A DNA stretch of 64,000 nt from Hydractinia symbiolongicarpus (GCF_029227915.1 NC_079887.1:14570001-14634000); one strand, 5' to 3'. Positions 38,401 to 53,082 are shown, counted from the stretch's first letter. Made by a program: numbers and translations. Notes: a model not told the origin generated them from the letters alone.

Positions 38401-41400
38401 TACATTGCTCATTTTGCGTTCGAGCACATTTTCCTTGGTTGCACGAACTCTAAAAAAGGCAAACTAAAGTGTGTTCAAGTGTCCTTATTCAAGTGTAGAG
38501 AATACAAGAATTAATACACTTACTTTATTATCATTACATGGGTAGAAGTCTGGAAGGGTGACGTCAGGACACTAAAATAGAGTGTACTGTTATTGGGATA
38601 GTAGCAATAATAACAATTATCATTAGCACGAAGAAGAAAAATATCTCATACGTGACTGGCTAAAATGTTAATAAAGGAAACGAATGGGTAAAATATTACA
38701 ATTTTGTCTGTTCATGAGATGCAAATGTGATTTTATTGTCCAAAATTTTCTACGACGATGACTGTAAAATATTTCTAGAAAAAAGCTTCGCACTTTCCCC
38801 AAGAAACAACCTGCACGAACTAAATTTATTATGAAGAAGAAGAAGAAGAAAAAGAAGAAGAAGAAGAAGAAGAAGAAGCCAAACCAAAACAGCAACTTAC
38901 ATCTCCGTTGTCCCCAGAGCATTTATCAACCAGATCGCACTCCCCTGCTGAGTTTCTACAAGTTGTTCCAGCCGGAACAAACGAACAAGTAGAGGTATCG
39001 CAGCATGTTCCATGTGCACATTGAGCATGTGCTGTCAGCTTACATGTAGCTGGATTGCAACATTGGTTTGTGCATAGCTGTGGCAGAAAGAATAATCATA
39101 CGCATAAAAATAAAAAACACATCTGCCAACAACAGTAACGACAAGTATAAGCAGGAACTTACATCATGAGGTCCGCAATCGCACTCTTCACCATCTTCAA
39201 CAAAACCATTTCCACAATGATCGGAGAAAACCTACAAACAAAGTGAAATAAAAAAAGACGAATGGACATAAGTTCGATTTTTATAAGAGTAACTCTCAAA
39301 TTTTGTTGATCTAAATATTTATTGTTTTTTTCTAGACATAGCTGAATTATATGTATTCAGGAATTATGTGCTGGCAAACATGTGTAGGAATTGTAAAAAA
39401 TGTAATTCTTGAAAAACTTGAGAATTTTTTTTATAATTACCTGGTTCGGTACATCAGTTAAACATGAAAGATATCCTCCTTCTCTGCGTTCATTTAGTTT
39501 TGCAACGCTGCAGTTTGACCATGCGTCCACTAAGGTACTAAAATCAAAGGTGATTACCTAGATCAGATCTCTATTACCCTGGCTTTTTTGTGACTTTGTT
39601 TCAAATAGGTTTTTAAGGTACTAATCGGCTCAGATATAAATTGACGTTATTGTCTTATTGGCCAGCTCATCATAGTGTTTGCATTTCGTTCTCACCTCAC
39701 GTACGGCGACATTAAACAATCTTTGCCAGGACAGTAACAATTCGTAGCTAAATCAAAATGTTAATGAAATTCAAATAATAGGCAAAAATAAATGCAATTC
39801 GATTGGTTGAACAATGGTTAGCCTAAATAGGTAAGCAGCAAAAAATGTTTTTAAGACGTCGTTTAGTTTCACTTTTGCTGAGCTCAACACATTCTGTACA
39901 AGATCATAAAAATACTTACAATCATGCCCAATGCCCATGTTGTGTGCAAGTTCATGACTGATGGAACCAGCTACACTGTACGGATTAAAACTCCACGCCT
40001 GATTCAAAATAAAGCAATTAGTTGGAATAACGCATCACCTTCATGTTAAGGCTTATCAGTAAACGACTTCAGTAAAAGTAACAAATAATTCGTCTGATCT
40101 ACTCAAAACAAAGCGAAACAACTTACGACACTCATAGCTTCTGATTGTGATTGACATAAGGTGCCTGTTAGTGCTAATCCTGCTAGTCCACCTAATTGTA
40201 CGCCACTGAAATGTGAATATGAGTAATATAACTAGCTCGAATCGAAATAAAATGTTCCACAGTTAAGAGTATTAAGACACAAACTTTTATTATACCTCAA
40301 GAGATGAGCGTTGTGATGATCCCTCCAGTTGTTTCCTTGGATAAGTACATCTCTATGATAATTATGAAAGTTGCTCAGCGTGGCGAAGGCATTTGTTGAG
40401 CTAACTAAAATTTTATCTTGGTCAGACCAAATTTCAAGATTGGTAAGTGTAATATGCAAGTCCACCATGTTGAAGATCTAAAAAAAATCGCGAATGAATT
40501 TATCTTTTTATGTGATAAATTGGTTAGAGCCTGATTATATGAGGCGAGTTGGCTCGGTGTTGGCTCGCCACATGCTTAGCATGATAAAATTAAACAGCTC
40601 CGCATCATGGCAGATCACTAATAAAAAATATTTGTAAGGTGAGTCAACCCGCCTAGGCGTGCTGGCTCGTTTTTTCAACTCAGGACGGCTGGGTTAGGTG
40701 GGTTGACTGGCTTCATATAATATCACATTGCCGAGCCCGCTGCCGGATTGAAAAAGAAGAGCATGCGCATTGCGATCGAAAACAGAAGAAAAACAATAAT
40801 GGCGAGCGAAGCAGCAGACTAGAAGTTTAATTAGACTTCAGAATAGGTTATAAATTTCCTAACTGATAATTTTGATTCAATCCCGCTTGTTTGTTTACAT
40901 TTTGTATCCGCCATTTTTAAAAAAATAAGCGCATTTTTCTTAACCCAGCAGCAGTGTAGGTCTTGTTTCGGGCTGACTTTTCCCATATAATATGCAATTT
41001 TTTCAAGCGGGTTGCCCGCTAACTGGGCCAACACCGAGCCAACTCGCCTCATACAATCAGGCTCTTAATGAGAATGAAAAAGACTTACGTGGTTTATGTA
41101 ATTGACTGCTGACAGTACGTACGTTGTCACTGCAGCAGAATCCGAATTAAATATATTGTACTAAAAAAGGAGTAAATAAAATGGTAACTAAATGAAATAT
41201 ATAAAAATATTTGAAATAATAATAATGCAGTATTACAAATCAACTGCAATAAAATATTGAGCAGCACATAAATAATTTTAGGCAAGCAAGATCTCTTTTA
41301 AAGTGTTATTTATTCCTAGTCAATAATTCACCACATTACATATGATAATTTTTCACTATAAATCACAACATTTACGTTTGGTGACGTTTAAAGTGATCCT

Positions 41401-43918
41401 TTATCTTCTTTTTAATTAATTGAAAGATGTGTATTAAAAAAAAAGTGTTCTAAGGAAACCTTGCACACAAAGAAATATTTCTGTGCATTATTTGATTAAC
41501 ATCTCGACCAATTTCGAACTATCCTTTTTTCGTATCTCTACTTGCATATGTCGCTACTGAGAAAAAAAGCAATAGAAAAAACAATTAACAATTTCATCAC
41601 TTACCAAAGTGTGGTCAACAACCATTGCAAGCGGGACATATTTAATTTCAGCTGAGAGATCTCTTCGCTTCTAAACAACAAATGTTTATTATCAATATAC
41701 AAGTCGTTAGCTGGTGGAAAAATTCACGGGTTCGCCCGTCCTTTTTATACCGCATTGCGTGCTTCTCGCTACTTGCGCAGGTAAGCTACCATTTGGTGTG
41801 ACAGACAGACGGACGGACGTATACGGGTATTATAATATAGACATCTGTTTTTAAACATAAAAAGTTGTTTGTGAATTCATCCAAAAAATGACGATAATAT
41901 TTTTTCCAATTAAATTTGATATTTTAAATAAAACCATACTCAATGTAAGGAAGAAACAGGTTTTTATTTTCGATATCTTATAAATAAGTTAAAGAAGAAA
42001 AATTTACCCTCTTTTTATTGAGATTTTTTACTATCTTTAAGTTACTTTCGTCCATGGCATCGTTGTAGTGTACTAAAAGAGATAGATGAGATTAGTAGCT
42101 CCTGACATGCAAAGTAATTTTTTTACTTTTAATAGACACTTAAACTACAGTTTACGTCTGACTTACAATTTTTTGTGATCAAATCTTGTCTATTATAGAA
42201 TATGTGTTTATTGTCTTTGCCCTGTGTAGAAAAAACACGATTAAGAGATATGTTTTGAACATACATGTACGTAAAGAAATAAACAATGAAGGATTAAAAA
42301 TTGTGTCCGGGTTCTTGCATAAATAATCAAACCCTACTGCAGTAAGGCTATCTAATACTTTTAAAAGTCATGTGGCAATAAAATCATACTCACAAGAGGT
42401 TCAATGAAGTACATTTTATCGCCTTTGGTATGAATGCTACCACTGAAAAAAAAGGAAAATTTACTTATTGATTATAGCTATCCATAACATTGTTTACATC
42501 TTCAGTTGTTTACATCTGATAGCAGCAAAGTAGCACGTACAGAAATATAGAAAATTTTATGAAATGACCTGGCAGTAAATTTACTCTTGCAAATTAATTG
42601 AATGTCAAATTTGAATTTCGATTGGAGTTTATAAATAAACTTAAAATTGAAAATACAACCTCAATACTTCTCGATAAGCATATCTCACCTTAATCCGTTG
42701 CATAAACTCATAACAACTTTCCCTTCACCATTTTTTAAGCTTCCATGATAATGACAGTTGGCTATGCTTTTAGTCTAAAAATAAAAAAGGGATCAATTTA
42801 AAAAAAGTAATGTCAGGATTAACTCATTATCTCCAGTATTGAGCATACCTGCTTATATTTCTGTCTCTTTCCGTTGGATGTGATGGTTACAGAGAACGAA
42901 TCTGTTGTTACTACCCTTTAATTAAAAATAATAATAATAAGTTACTATACACTAAAATTGTTTGCAAAGTATTTATAAGGTGAAATCCTAAATATCAAGG
43001 TACTATCGTAATTCTTCTTGGTCTATAACGCAGGCTGTGGGAAAATCTAAGGGTCCGTCTAACCAAGATATACTGTAATTAGATTTTCAAGCATGACGAT
43101 TTCCTACATTGTTGCCACACAATAGCGGTACGACTATTATTACAGAAGTATATTACTTTATACACAGGTTGTAGTACCAACAAAAGGTATGCTAAATTTT
43201 AACTCACTGGTTCTCCTTTAATTCTATATGAAATATTTCTTGAGTTGTTTGAATGATAACTTCTTTTGTGTTCTAAAAAAAAAGAAATTTTCTTTCTTAA
43301 CACGCCATAGTCAGTCCCATTAAAATAATACTCCGTAGTATAAATACAATAATGGAACAAGCTATCTCATATTTATCTAAGCGAGGCATAGATAATTTGT
43401 ATAAAATTTGAGTTTAATTTCCTTTTCCATTACCGTTGAAATGAAGCTGAGAGCTACTTTCCTATCTGTAAATTTAATTTCATGCGTTAACTTCATTTAT
43501 TTTTATATTTGGATGGTTTTGACGGATGGTTTTATGACTCCATGTCAGGGATGATAGGACATTTGTTGTGCGTGATTTTTGACCGTAAATTTTAAATAAA
43601 CTTAGGATATTATAACTAACTTACATTGCCATTGTAGTGCTTCGGCGTAACAACTTCATACTTTCTAAGTTCAGACATGATACCTGAAACAAAGATTAAT
43701 TTAATTAACATTAAAGTTCGATACCATTTTAGTTAGTTTCAATTAAAACTATATTTTCATCAAGTAGACATCCATACAACATGATGACTGAACTAAGTAT
43801 CTGCTTTTAACAAACAATAATTCATTACCAGTTTACTATATGTATACAAAGGTATTTTACCTAATAACATTGCAGCTTCTTTTACCAATGCAATGAGAAG
43901 AAATAATGGAATTTTCAT
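35427..43918 (-). CDS. Secreted ADAM metalloprotease with EGF-like and C-terminal GECW-type domain, complete, 27 exons
   Basis: Exons: 43918-43861, 43683-43625, 43272-43208, 42915-42849, 42774-42689, 42442-42394, 42221-42167, 42072-42008, 41670-41605, 41160-41089, 40477-40296, 40205-40127, 39998-39920, 39747-39696, 39537-39441, 39231-39163, 39077-38901, 38571-38524, 38449-38383, 38287-38176, 37601-37491, 37275-37194, 37057-36977, 36548-36420, 36276-36165, 35871-35724, 35643-35427; 827 aa, all phases consistent. Signal peptide 1-19; propeptide with YEVVTP and a cysteine-switch-like CHYHG (Cys90); furin site NKKRKRR (165-171); metzincin domain with HELAHNMGIGHD (316-327) and Met-turn Met340, so catalytically competent; disintegrin from about 383 with loop CRNSAGECD and no RGD; cysteine-rich domain; EGF-like modules about 621-695; final domain 707-827. 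No transmembrane helix is seen, so it appears secreted, unlike most ADAMs. Confidence 0.93.
36651..36770 (+). mobile_element. Helitron-like short element in ADAM intron 23
   Basis: TAATACCCGTATACGTCTG start, short GTCT core, conserved middle, CCATGGATTTATCTACGGG hairpin and CACTGACTAG end. It lies between ADAM exons 23 and 24, opposite to the gene. Confidence 0.65.
38832..38879 (+). repeat. (GAA)n microsatellite beside ADAM exon 17 donor
   Basis: About 16 GAA units. On the gene's sense strand this is a TTC pyrimidine tract starting about 22 nt after the exon 17 donor. Confidence 0.9.
40527..41064. mobile_element. PIF/Harbinger-like MITE in ADAM intron 10
   Basis: The left end GAGCCTGATTATATGAGGCG and a nearly exact inverse at 41030-41064 give TIRs of about 37 bp. 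TTA directly flanks both ends, matching the TWA target duplication typical of PIF/Harbinger. The interior has further inverted GAGCCAAC/GTTGGCTC units and no coding region. Confidence 0.7.
41701..41838 (-). mobile_element. Helitron-like short element in ADAM intron 8
   Basis: An inverted full-length copy, from GTCGTTAGCTGGTGGAAAAA at the left to GTATACGGGTATTATAAT at the right, with only a few GGAC/AGAC core units. Its core is short compared with about 50 units in the copy at 1.4 kb. Confidence 0.65.
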
Positions 43919-43988
43919 AGCTAATGAATGGCGAAGCTGCGTTGTGTACATGCACTGAAGTTAATATTAAAAATGCAAGAAAAGCGTT

Positions 43989-43999
43989 CCCTTTTATAG
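43989..43999 (-). promoter_or_regulatory. TATA box of the ADAM gene
   Basis: The minus strand reads CTATAAAAGGG, a textbook TATA box, 71 bp upstream of the ATG at 43918, leaving room for a 5' UTR of about 40 nt. Confidence 0.6.
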
Positions 44000-45329
44000 T
44001 GTACTGCTTTCTTAACAAAAGGTCTGGTATATTACGAAATTAATCAAATTAAGAAGCACCCAATTAAAAATTTGTTATTTAAACAAGATGTTTTTATCCT
44101 ACGTTATACACTTAATTTTTAGTTAATGAACTGTTTGTCTATTTCTACATTTCTTTCATCAAGATGTAATAACTTAATCGCTTGTATTGCAACTAAAATT
44201 ATCTTAATCAAACTCAAATCTAAATTAGGAAGACATGTTAACTATTGTTAAATTAATTTGCCTGTACGAAAAACAATTTAATAATTCAGAATGAAAACGA
44301 TGTTTCACTACTTTGAACAGGGATGCGGTGAAGAAAATAATTATCGTGACATTTGAGTATTAAGCTCTACTTGTCTTCTTCTTAAAAAAGCGAATATCGT
44401 AACTGCAACAGTCCGTGTCACTGTGGCACGTCCTCTTTTATAAGATAACGAATTTTTATTTGCTTAAAAGACAAAGCTGTAAAAAAATCTAGCGTGAGTT
44501 ATCTCTAATCTCTAATCGTAGCTACACTACGTTTTTGAGCTTAGTGACGCAAATAGAATGATTAGCTATGCGTATATATTATCTCCTCTATTTTTACAGC
44601 TGCATTTAAATGGGAGATCTTCTTGTAAGGCTTTCTGTCTTTTAGGAGACTCCTTATAATTACTACTATTTAAACAGGTTTGTTTTTGTCTCCTTTGCTA
44701 ATGGTTTTGTGGAGCCAAGTAAATCAAGCGTAGGACACAAGTTTTTTAACAAGGAAAGGAAAGTTTTTTATAATAACAGTTATTTAAGAATATTGAAAAA
44801 TGCTAAAAATGAGGAAAAAATAAGAACATCGTCAAGGGGAAGATTTTACTAACTTTTCATTTTACTGAGAAACATAAATATAGGAAAATGTATTTCGACG
44901 CAGAAGTTTATGTAGAGCCCATTGACGAAATTTCGCTAAGCTTGTTTATTCTTAGATATTTGGTCGCAAAAATTGTAATGTATACTGCAGAATCAACAAC
45001 ATGTTTAAAAGTAAAAAAATATACTAGGATAGCATGCGAAAAAAGTACACTTCCGTGGAAAGCCAATTTTTTTTTTGTTTTTGTTAAAAATGCTTATACT
45101 CAAAGTATAAATTATAAGAAGTATAAATCTCAAATAAAAAGTGTGTTTGTTGTAAACTTAGTTTGCACAATATTAAGATTACAATTTTGTTTGTAAACAA
45201 TGATAGCGAGCTATCTTCTGCGAAAACATAAAACAACTAACAAACAAGAAGCAAACAAAAACATGAGTGAACAAGTACCCCCTCTTCAAGTTTGATGACC
45301 GGAACTTTGTTTAAACCGTTTGATAATTA

Positions 45330-45855
45330 CAGTACACCCTTGTTAAGTGGGTCAATCAAGGGACGGAGAAAAAATGTACTACTAAGCGGGCGTCCTACTT
45401 AAGCGAATCTCCTCATAAGTAGGATTTTCATCAAATATCTCAATTTGTCCCAATTATCGAGAGATTTTTTAAGAGACTTAGACAGATCTTAGAGGGATTC
45501 GTAAATTCCTAATCACAATATGGTGATAAGTAATTTAATTTTTCTTTTTCTATATCTTATGTATGCGATATGACTGCACTCTCACAATAAGAACTCGAGA
45601 GAAGTTTGTTTTGTTTACAAAACTTTTCTTTTAAATCATTGCAATGTCTTCAGTCTCGGATTTAAATTATTCCATTGAACGTCCCAATTAAGCAAAGTTA
45701 TAATGCACTACTGAGCGGGCGTCTACTTTTCTGGGGTCTCACTTAAGCAAAGTTTTGTTGCTTGAAAAGGGTGAGGAACTTCAAGGGACGGAGAGAAAGC
45801 GTACTATATAGCAAGCGTCTGACTTATCCGGGTCCCAATTAAAGAGATTATACTG
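45330..45855. mobile_element. Tigger-like MITE
   Basis: It begins CAGTACACCCTTGTTAAGTG and ends with the inverse form of AGTATAATCTCTTTAATTGG. CAAGGGACGGAGA blocks and AAGCGGGCGTC motifs recur near both ends, as in Tigger TIRs. TA flanks both sides, the Tc1/mariner/pogo target duplication. No transposase. Confidence 0.7.
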
Positions 45856-48800
45856 TATTTAATACAATAAAATTATTTATAGCCGTGAAGAAAATATCTT
45901 GTATACTTCTACCATTGACCTTTACTATTGCAACTTGCATTTTTCTCTTGGACCGACTACTCAAATACAATATATGTTTTCTAAGCTCCCACGGAATTGA
46001 TCACATTAAAAAAATATTTGTTAATCTGATATTTGCGTAGCCACACTGTCTTCTCAGTAAAGGAGAGTGGTTTATTAAAACACGTTACGCATCGCTATTT
46101 TTCTTGCAGCACTTCTCCTGATTGGTTTCCTTAATCTGACTTACTGAATGGGGGGGGGGGGGAATTCCATTTTCGACAAAATTGGCACAGTAAACAAAAA
46201 ATGGATGTTAAAAATAATGGAGAGGTCAGAATCTTGGTTTATTGTCTCCTTGATACTCTTTTAGGCCAAAATTTGTTCAAAAATATAAAGGGCTTCGTTT
46301 CCGACAAAAATTTGGATAGTTAACAAAAAAAGGCATGCTTAAAACAATGGTGATAGAAAATCTTAATCTGTATTAAGGTGAATTTCCGCTCTGACATTTC
46401 CCTCAGAGACAATGGAATACATGTAGTCTTCTGTTTAAAAAAAAATTTATTAATTTCCTCTCCAGAAAAACAAAAGAATAAAATTAATACGACTGGTTTG
46501 GTTATTCTGTAAATTTTTAAACTCTTCTAAAAAGTTAAATTTAATTTTTCTTTTATGGATATAAATTCTGCAACGTTCAAGCGGTAAAGTTGAAACTGCG
46601 CATATGCTCATGGCGGATGAGTGCTTCTCTTAAAGCGATATTTGTCCAAACATTAAAACGGTTTCGTTTTTCAAAAAAATTGTCACAGTAAACAAAGAAA
46701 GCATGATCAAAATGATAGTCAAAATGTTGTGTTTGTATCACGTAAATAATAGACTATTTTAGGCCAAATAGATAAATATTTCATTTTTTCACATCCAGTA
46801 CAATATTTTCATCTAACTGCACTAGAAATAAGTTTTCTCTAATATTTGAAGTTTGCAATTTCTCACATTAATAGCGTCCCATTAATTCTCTCACAATTTC
46901 GTTAAAATGTAAGTTGTAATTAAAGTCTTTAAAATGCCTATTTTTATTTTTGATTGTTCACTTCTTTGATTATATCCTCCTTCCCCAGAAGAAGAAATAC
47001 TTATTTAACAACAACATTAAAGGACATTTTGTAATCATATACGGCACACAATCATACTGTCTGGTTTTAGCGTAAACACACTTATTCCTAGTGGCCAATA
47101 ATAGTCCTCTTTTTAACCTAGTATCATCAAGTTTTATGGTAATACAAAAAATAAGACATTACAGTAAAGTGGCATGGTAAGCACTTTTTTTGTTTTTGTT
47201 CTTAACGTCATGTAAAGTTTTTTCCCATAACGTGTCTAGTTACTTAATTATATGTGTTCTTAACTACTTTAAACAATCAAAAAATTTGTTTAACATTAGC
47301 TATATGTTAATAAATAAAGTCAATTCCGAATCAACTATAGAGTTTAAAATTTCACTGCAGGTTTATTTCTAATCCAGAAATACCACGATATGTTTACTTC
47401 TGTATTAGGAAAGAATCACAGCAAAAGAAGAAGAAAAAACGAACAAATTATTTAAATAAATAAACTTTACTTACATCCAAACATTTTTGACTGCCTGTCT
47501 ATGACTATTTTCTTAAAACCCGTGACCCCTGAATTTCCTGAAAAAATCGGAAACAAATGTCTTTCATTACTACGCAACGCTCAATGAAGCAAGCGAGTGG
47601 CATATACGCATAATAACATACAATTTCTCACATTCTCACTATAGTGTGTTGTAATTGTACATACAATGTTTTCATGCAGTTAGTCAAGAGGATGTTCTCC
47701 CAACAGAAACGACGGAATAAGTGTCATATAATAACCTTGTCGTTCGTGCAATATGTTTTGTTGCATGTCGAGTAACAAGATCGTCGATATGTCTAACAGG
47801 ATTAAGGAATATGTTATTATAAATTTGGTGAGTTTACATTAAAGCGGACCAATGTCCACTGGAAACAGAAATGGGATCACAAATTCAAAATGGTGGCGAT
47901 TCAAGCAAATTCACTGGTTGAAATCATAAAAATACGTCATTATACACCACAACTAAATTAGACCATTTTCCCAATTTTAAAAAATACTTGAATTTTTGTT
48001 ATGCGTTGTGGATACTATGGCCTTGACTCTTGGTAGACTAAATAGTAAAAATCGATTTCGTTTGAAAAAGTAATTTAGTGACGCCATTGACATCACTTTT
48101 TTGGATTTGCGTTCTCCCAACACCGGTTTGCATTTCACCCTAGCACCCACATAACTCCTATCATTTTGTTAAGAACTACCTAGTAACCAATGCAATAAAT
48201 ACTTTTAGAATTAAAAATGTTTGTTTGCTAGCAAGCGTACCTCCTGTCGAGTACAGCTACTCATTTTCGTTGGTGTGTGTTTTAAATGGATTTGCCTTTT
48301 GGTAGTAGTGTTATTTAGTTTTGGTATAGACATTTGTGTGTGACAGGCAATGATCCCGGAATGTATGAACCTTGTGTACTTAAATATTATCTTAACATCT
48401 ATTTACTAAATTGATTTTACTTCTTTGTTTATTCTTTGTGTGTTTATACAAACAATTGATGCTACAGCAATTCTAAAGTCCCAAAGCATTTTTAAAAAAA
48501 CATTTTCCCTAAAATTGTACATTTCGTTGACTTAAAAGCATCAGTAAAAACTGAAATAAATTGGGAATTTCTCATGCAATTATTTCAGGTAAGTCCAATT
48601 TGTAAAAGAACCTCGGGATTTCCTTATATAAAGTATGGCAGTTAGCTGAAAATATCCATAATAAATTTTACATACTGGGTATTTACAAGTCAAATTCAAT
48701 TCTAAAAAACCTCTAAATACGTTAAAAGATTTTTTTCAAATCAAAAGACAATATACCTCCTAATTTTAGTGGCATATCAAATCCATGATATGTCATTTCT

Positions 48801-50099
48801 GTAGATGAAATGTTCAAAAGATTCATTTTATTTATTGATTTAAGTTCATATATCTGTTGTTTCGTAAATATAGCTAGCTAAATAAAAGCATTTTTTCATA
48901 TAGTATTAAACAATTTCTAATGTTGGCATAATATTTAACTTTCTTCAATAGATGTAAATACGCGCATGGGTCTATAATATTCTATCTGGTAATTTCTTTT
49001 ATTCCTCGTCTTTTTTAGTATTAAAACAACAAAATGATAACCTAGATGTAATTGCTTGGATGACAGAAATTTTACTAGTCCTTGCACGATCGCTTGCCTG
49101 TTCAATTGTGATTGTTTCTGTCAAGTTGTTTTAATAGAGCGTATAGACAATCACATACTTAGGACAGGTTTGTTTTTTAAGTTTTGTCATCTCTAATTCA
49201 TTTTATGTGCAGAAACAAGAGGATATGTTATAAACCATTTATATCCCAGGGTTTTAAATTTGCTGATGGCGTCACCACAAAAATGCTGACGCAACCGCAT
49301 TTTAATTTTTCGCTAAAATCATCTGCATCATTGAATGATTTAAATTTTTGAGTTTTGTTTCATTATCTAGTTGGCAACTTTCAAATATTAGTATAGCTAA
49401 TTAAAGGTAAGAAGTAAAGCTATATCTAAGTTATATAGTTTCCTGACGATGTAAGAGATTTTACTTACGGAAAGCTTCCTGTTTTTATTTGTACAATTTT
49501 AGATGTTATTGTTTAATTAAAATTTAGCATTGTGAAGAAAAAAATTTTAAGTATAGCTAAATTTTCTTTTAAAAATTGAGCCACTGTGGTTTGGTTAATT
49601 AAGTAAAATATACAAGAATTCGTCAGCCGTGCATATTTCCTGCGTTGATATTTCATGCCTTATTTGTGTTTTTTGGTACAATTTTGTGTTAGGACGCGAA
49701 GGGACAGAATACGACAATTATAGTCATTTACATCATGAAATTTTGTGATACAATTATCTCGATTTTGACACTTTGTAAATGTTTCACCAACTTCCTAATC
49801 TCTTTCAAAATCTTATATCTCTATTTCTATATGAATAAATGGACTTACGAAAACATGTTTAAAGTTCATTATGTGAGTTACGAAACGTGACCGTTGTTTG
49901 CTCTGTGATCTTTCCCGATTATTTCAAATTCTAAGGAGCCGACGTGTCTCAAACGGTAATTATGATAATTATGTGTCTCTTTTGCGTTATTTCAAGTTCT
50001 ATGAAATTAATACATTTAATTGTCTTTAAAAATCTGAAGCACAGAATTAGCAGTGACAAACTATCCTTTGGCACTTAAAAACTTAAAGTACTGCCACAC

Positions 50100-50375
50100 C
50101 GACAGGTGGACTTGTGGTAGAGTGTTTACTTCCAGTGCGAGAGCTCTCGAACCTATCCTTTCTGCTTAGCGCTCAGCATGAGAATAGGATTAATATCTTA
50201 GACGGTTGTCTAGTTGAGCGATTTCTGTGTTTGCATGACTTTAGTAGCTCAAATCGAAGCTTTAAATGCGCTACGACCCTCTTTGCAGAACCCTTGTTGA
50301 TAGCAGTACAAATAGGAACTAAAGAGGCTATCCTGGGCAAATAATTAATGATAAATAATAATAATATAAAAAAAA
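50100..50375 (+). mobile_element. tRNA-derived SINE-like element
   Basis: TGGTAGAGTGTT at 50115 resembles an A box, and CTCGAACCTATCC about 35 bp on resembles a B box. The body ends in a TAATAATAATA-type simple repeat near 50345-50370. The 76-codon frame through it is incidental. Confidence 0.4.
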
Positions 50376-53082
50376 CTTTACTGAATGACAGAACAGACAG
50401 GTTCCATTCATACCGTCATAATAAGACCTTACTTATGTACAAAATATACTTCCTTTTTTCCCTGTTTACTATTTCATTTTAATATCTGACACTCCTGCTC
50501 TAATAAGAAAATCTCGTGTTTTTTTTGTTTTTTTTCCTGAAGAAATCAAAATGTGTTAAGTTTAATTCCATTTGTAAAACCCTGTTAAAATTTTTGGATA
50601 AAGGAGCTCCTTGGTCATAATATTTACGAAAATATTGGTTTGCGGAACCAGTCTGTCTTAAAAAAATTAACAGTCGGAGACAGATGTGAATAAAGTTGAA
50701 AATTGATAGGAAGAACATTATGTATTGCTAAATGATCTAGAATTACTAAAGGCGAGGGCAGAGTAACACAGGAGGCGCATGGCCTATTATCCAACCTGAC
50801 TTACAGTCAGTTTAAATCAATTAAAAAGACGGTCATGAATTGAAGGCAACAAATGACTGAGAAGCTAGAAATTCTGTTCAAATGGTATAGCGTTAACCTA
50901 GGATCCGTTCTCTCAACCATAGTAATGCTATTTTCTACTATCGTACTGACAGCTGTAGGTGGCGGGGGTGGCTCATGCTTGTTTATGTTTTTGAAATAAA
51001 ATTGTTCAATACAAACAGCACTGCATTATTATTGTGATTATTTTCGTCAAAATCGCCGCAAATATTGTAGAATTCATGACAGGACACCCACATTCCTACA
51101 TTTGGTGCCCTGACAAATGTTGTCGTGTATATAGAGACACAAAATGTCGTAGTTCTATCGAGTTGCATGCGGAGGTAGTCATGTACAAAGCTATCACTTT
51201 TCAGTTTAGCCAGAGACATACGGGAATAAGAATTATACTTAATTTGTTCTCATGCTTCTCTGCCTTGCTTGTCTTGTATTTTAATTTTTCTATCGTGATA
51301 TTTTGGCCCTGAATTGGGCCGTAATTATGTGCCGAAAGTGACAAAGTTAAAACCATAGAAGGTTGTTATGAACAAGAATAACAATTTTTTTTTAATCAAT
51401 TGCTTTGATAATACATAAGATTTGATTATCTACGTTTTCCAGATATGAAGATGTAGAAACGAAGACAAACTCCATTGCAATTGGGCTGTAATTAACTAGT
51501 CCAAGGGTACCTTATATGGGAAAATTTCTTTAGGATTTTTGGGTGTCTGTACATCTGGAATTAAATCAGAATTGTTTACAGTTTGACAAGGCGGCATTGT
51601 ACTTTGTAGGCCGGAATATATGAACTCCGACTTCATGTACTTCCTTGTACCCTATTAAAAAATGACTTGTACCACTGGATAAAATCAAGAAGAGGATGCA
51701 AAAAAATGTATTACATGTCAAATTTACTTGTTCTCTCACAGAGATATAGACCGTAAAATGCCCCTAACACAGCCTAAAATTTACATTTTATGCTGATGTT
51801 AGCATTTCTAATTTGGATTTTTTTTAAAAATCAATATACAAACAAAATAGAAACCACAAAATATAACGTGCAAACGTTCTTTATTACAAAATATAACAAA
51901 AAAAAAAAAAAAATAGAAGCATATATCAGTAGCTCCTGTTTTTTTAACGAAATATAACAATAAAATCAAAATACCATGTACCATTCTTTTCTATCATTGT
52001 GTGTTCACTCACAAAATATTATGCCACTTCCCGATGAAACAGAGTTACCGTTTTTATTACTGCAGGCACCCTATGAAAAGGTCTTCTAACTTGTGGGTGA
52101 GGAATTTAAAACTTACCAGATGTATCCTCCATCCTTTTTTCTTCATTTCATGTTCTCTGATTTTTTTTATTCATTGCGTTACTGAAGTGTCTAAAAAAAT
52201 TGACATTTGATTGAGAACTACAAACATTTTGTTATATCAAAGAAAGATCTGTTAATAAATTTGAGTTTAAAAACATTAAACATAGAAACTATGTTTCCGA
52301 TATCACAATAAAATGCTTTAAAATTTGACAGAACCGCAATTGTGCAGAATATTGAAATTATAATGCATATTTAGAGTGTCTTGGTTAGTAATTAAGTTCA
52401 GTCAAACATAAAATATTTAGTTGGATATCTATATCAGCGCGTTCAATTGAAACCCATCTGCGTTAATGCCAGCAATGCAGTCATCAAAATACTATTATTA
52501 TTTTACACCTTAACATATTTGACAATGCCAATCTGACCATTGATTAATCCATCATCTCTAGTTTTACTTTGATTACGGTTTAATACTCTGTTAATAGTGC
52601 TTTCAGCAACAATCTTTGATAACTTGTCAATCGGTTGGATAGTTAAACAGCATTCACATAAAGATTCTACCATTTGTTGGGAAGTTTAGCAGGTGCGTTC
52701 TCAGCAAATATATAAAGCACTATAAAAAGATACCTACTATTAATTGATATTTCGCCGTTGTCATGATTGGCAAGTCTGACTTTGTAGAACTAATCAATTA
52801 ATTCTGATTTTGTCTCGTCACGTCTGTTATCTCAGTTAATTTAGCTATAATGCTTCCATAAGCGGACTAAGTCCAACCTTAACTTTTATTAATGTGGATA
52901 AGTTCTTCATAGACTTACGTGCCTATCTATAAGCAACATCAAAAAATGTGTTTTTGCTTTTCATATTTAATGTCATTGAACCCAAATCTTCATGATACAT
53001 AAATTTGATGAATTACATGCCAGTCAGACTTCACTTTTGTTAACGAAACAATAACTTTCTACTTTTCGCGTACTTGCCCATG

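Noticed and set aside
38668..38922. Minus-strand frame with a poly-Phe run
   Set aside because: It is the GAA microsatellite plus part of ADAM exon 17 in the wrong frame.
44888..45196. 102-codon plus-strand frame
   Set aside because: Isolated, low-complexity Lys/Tyr/Phe content expected from AT-rich DNA; no domain.
50114..50344. 76-codon frame
   Set aside because: Explained by a SINE-like element with tRNA promoter boxes.
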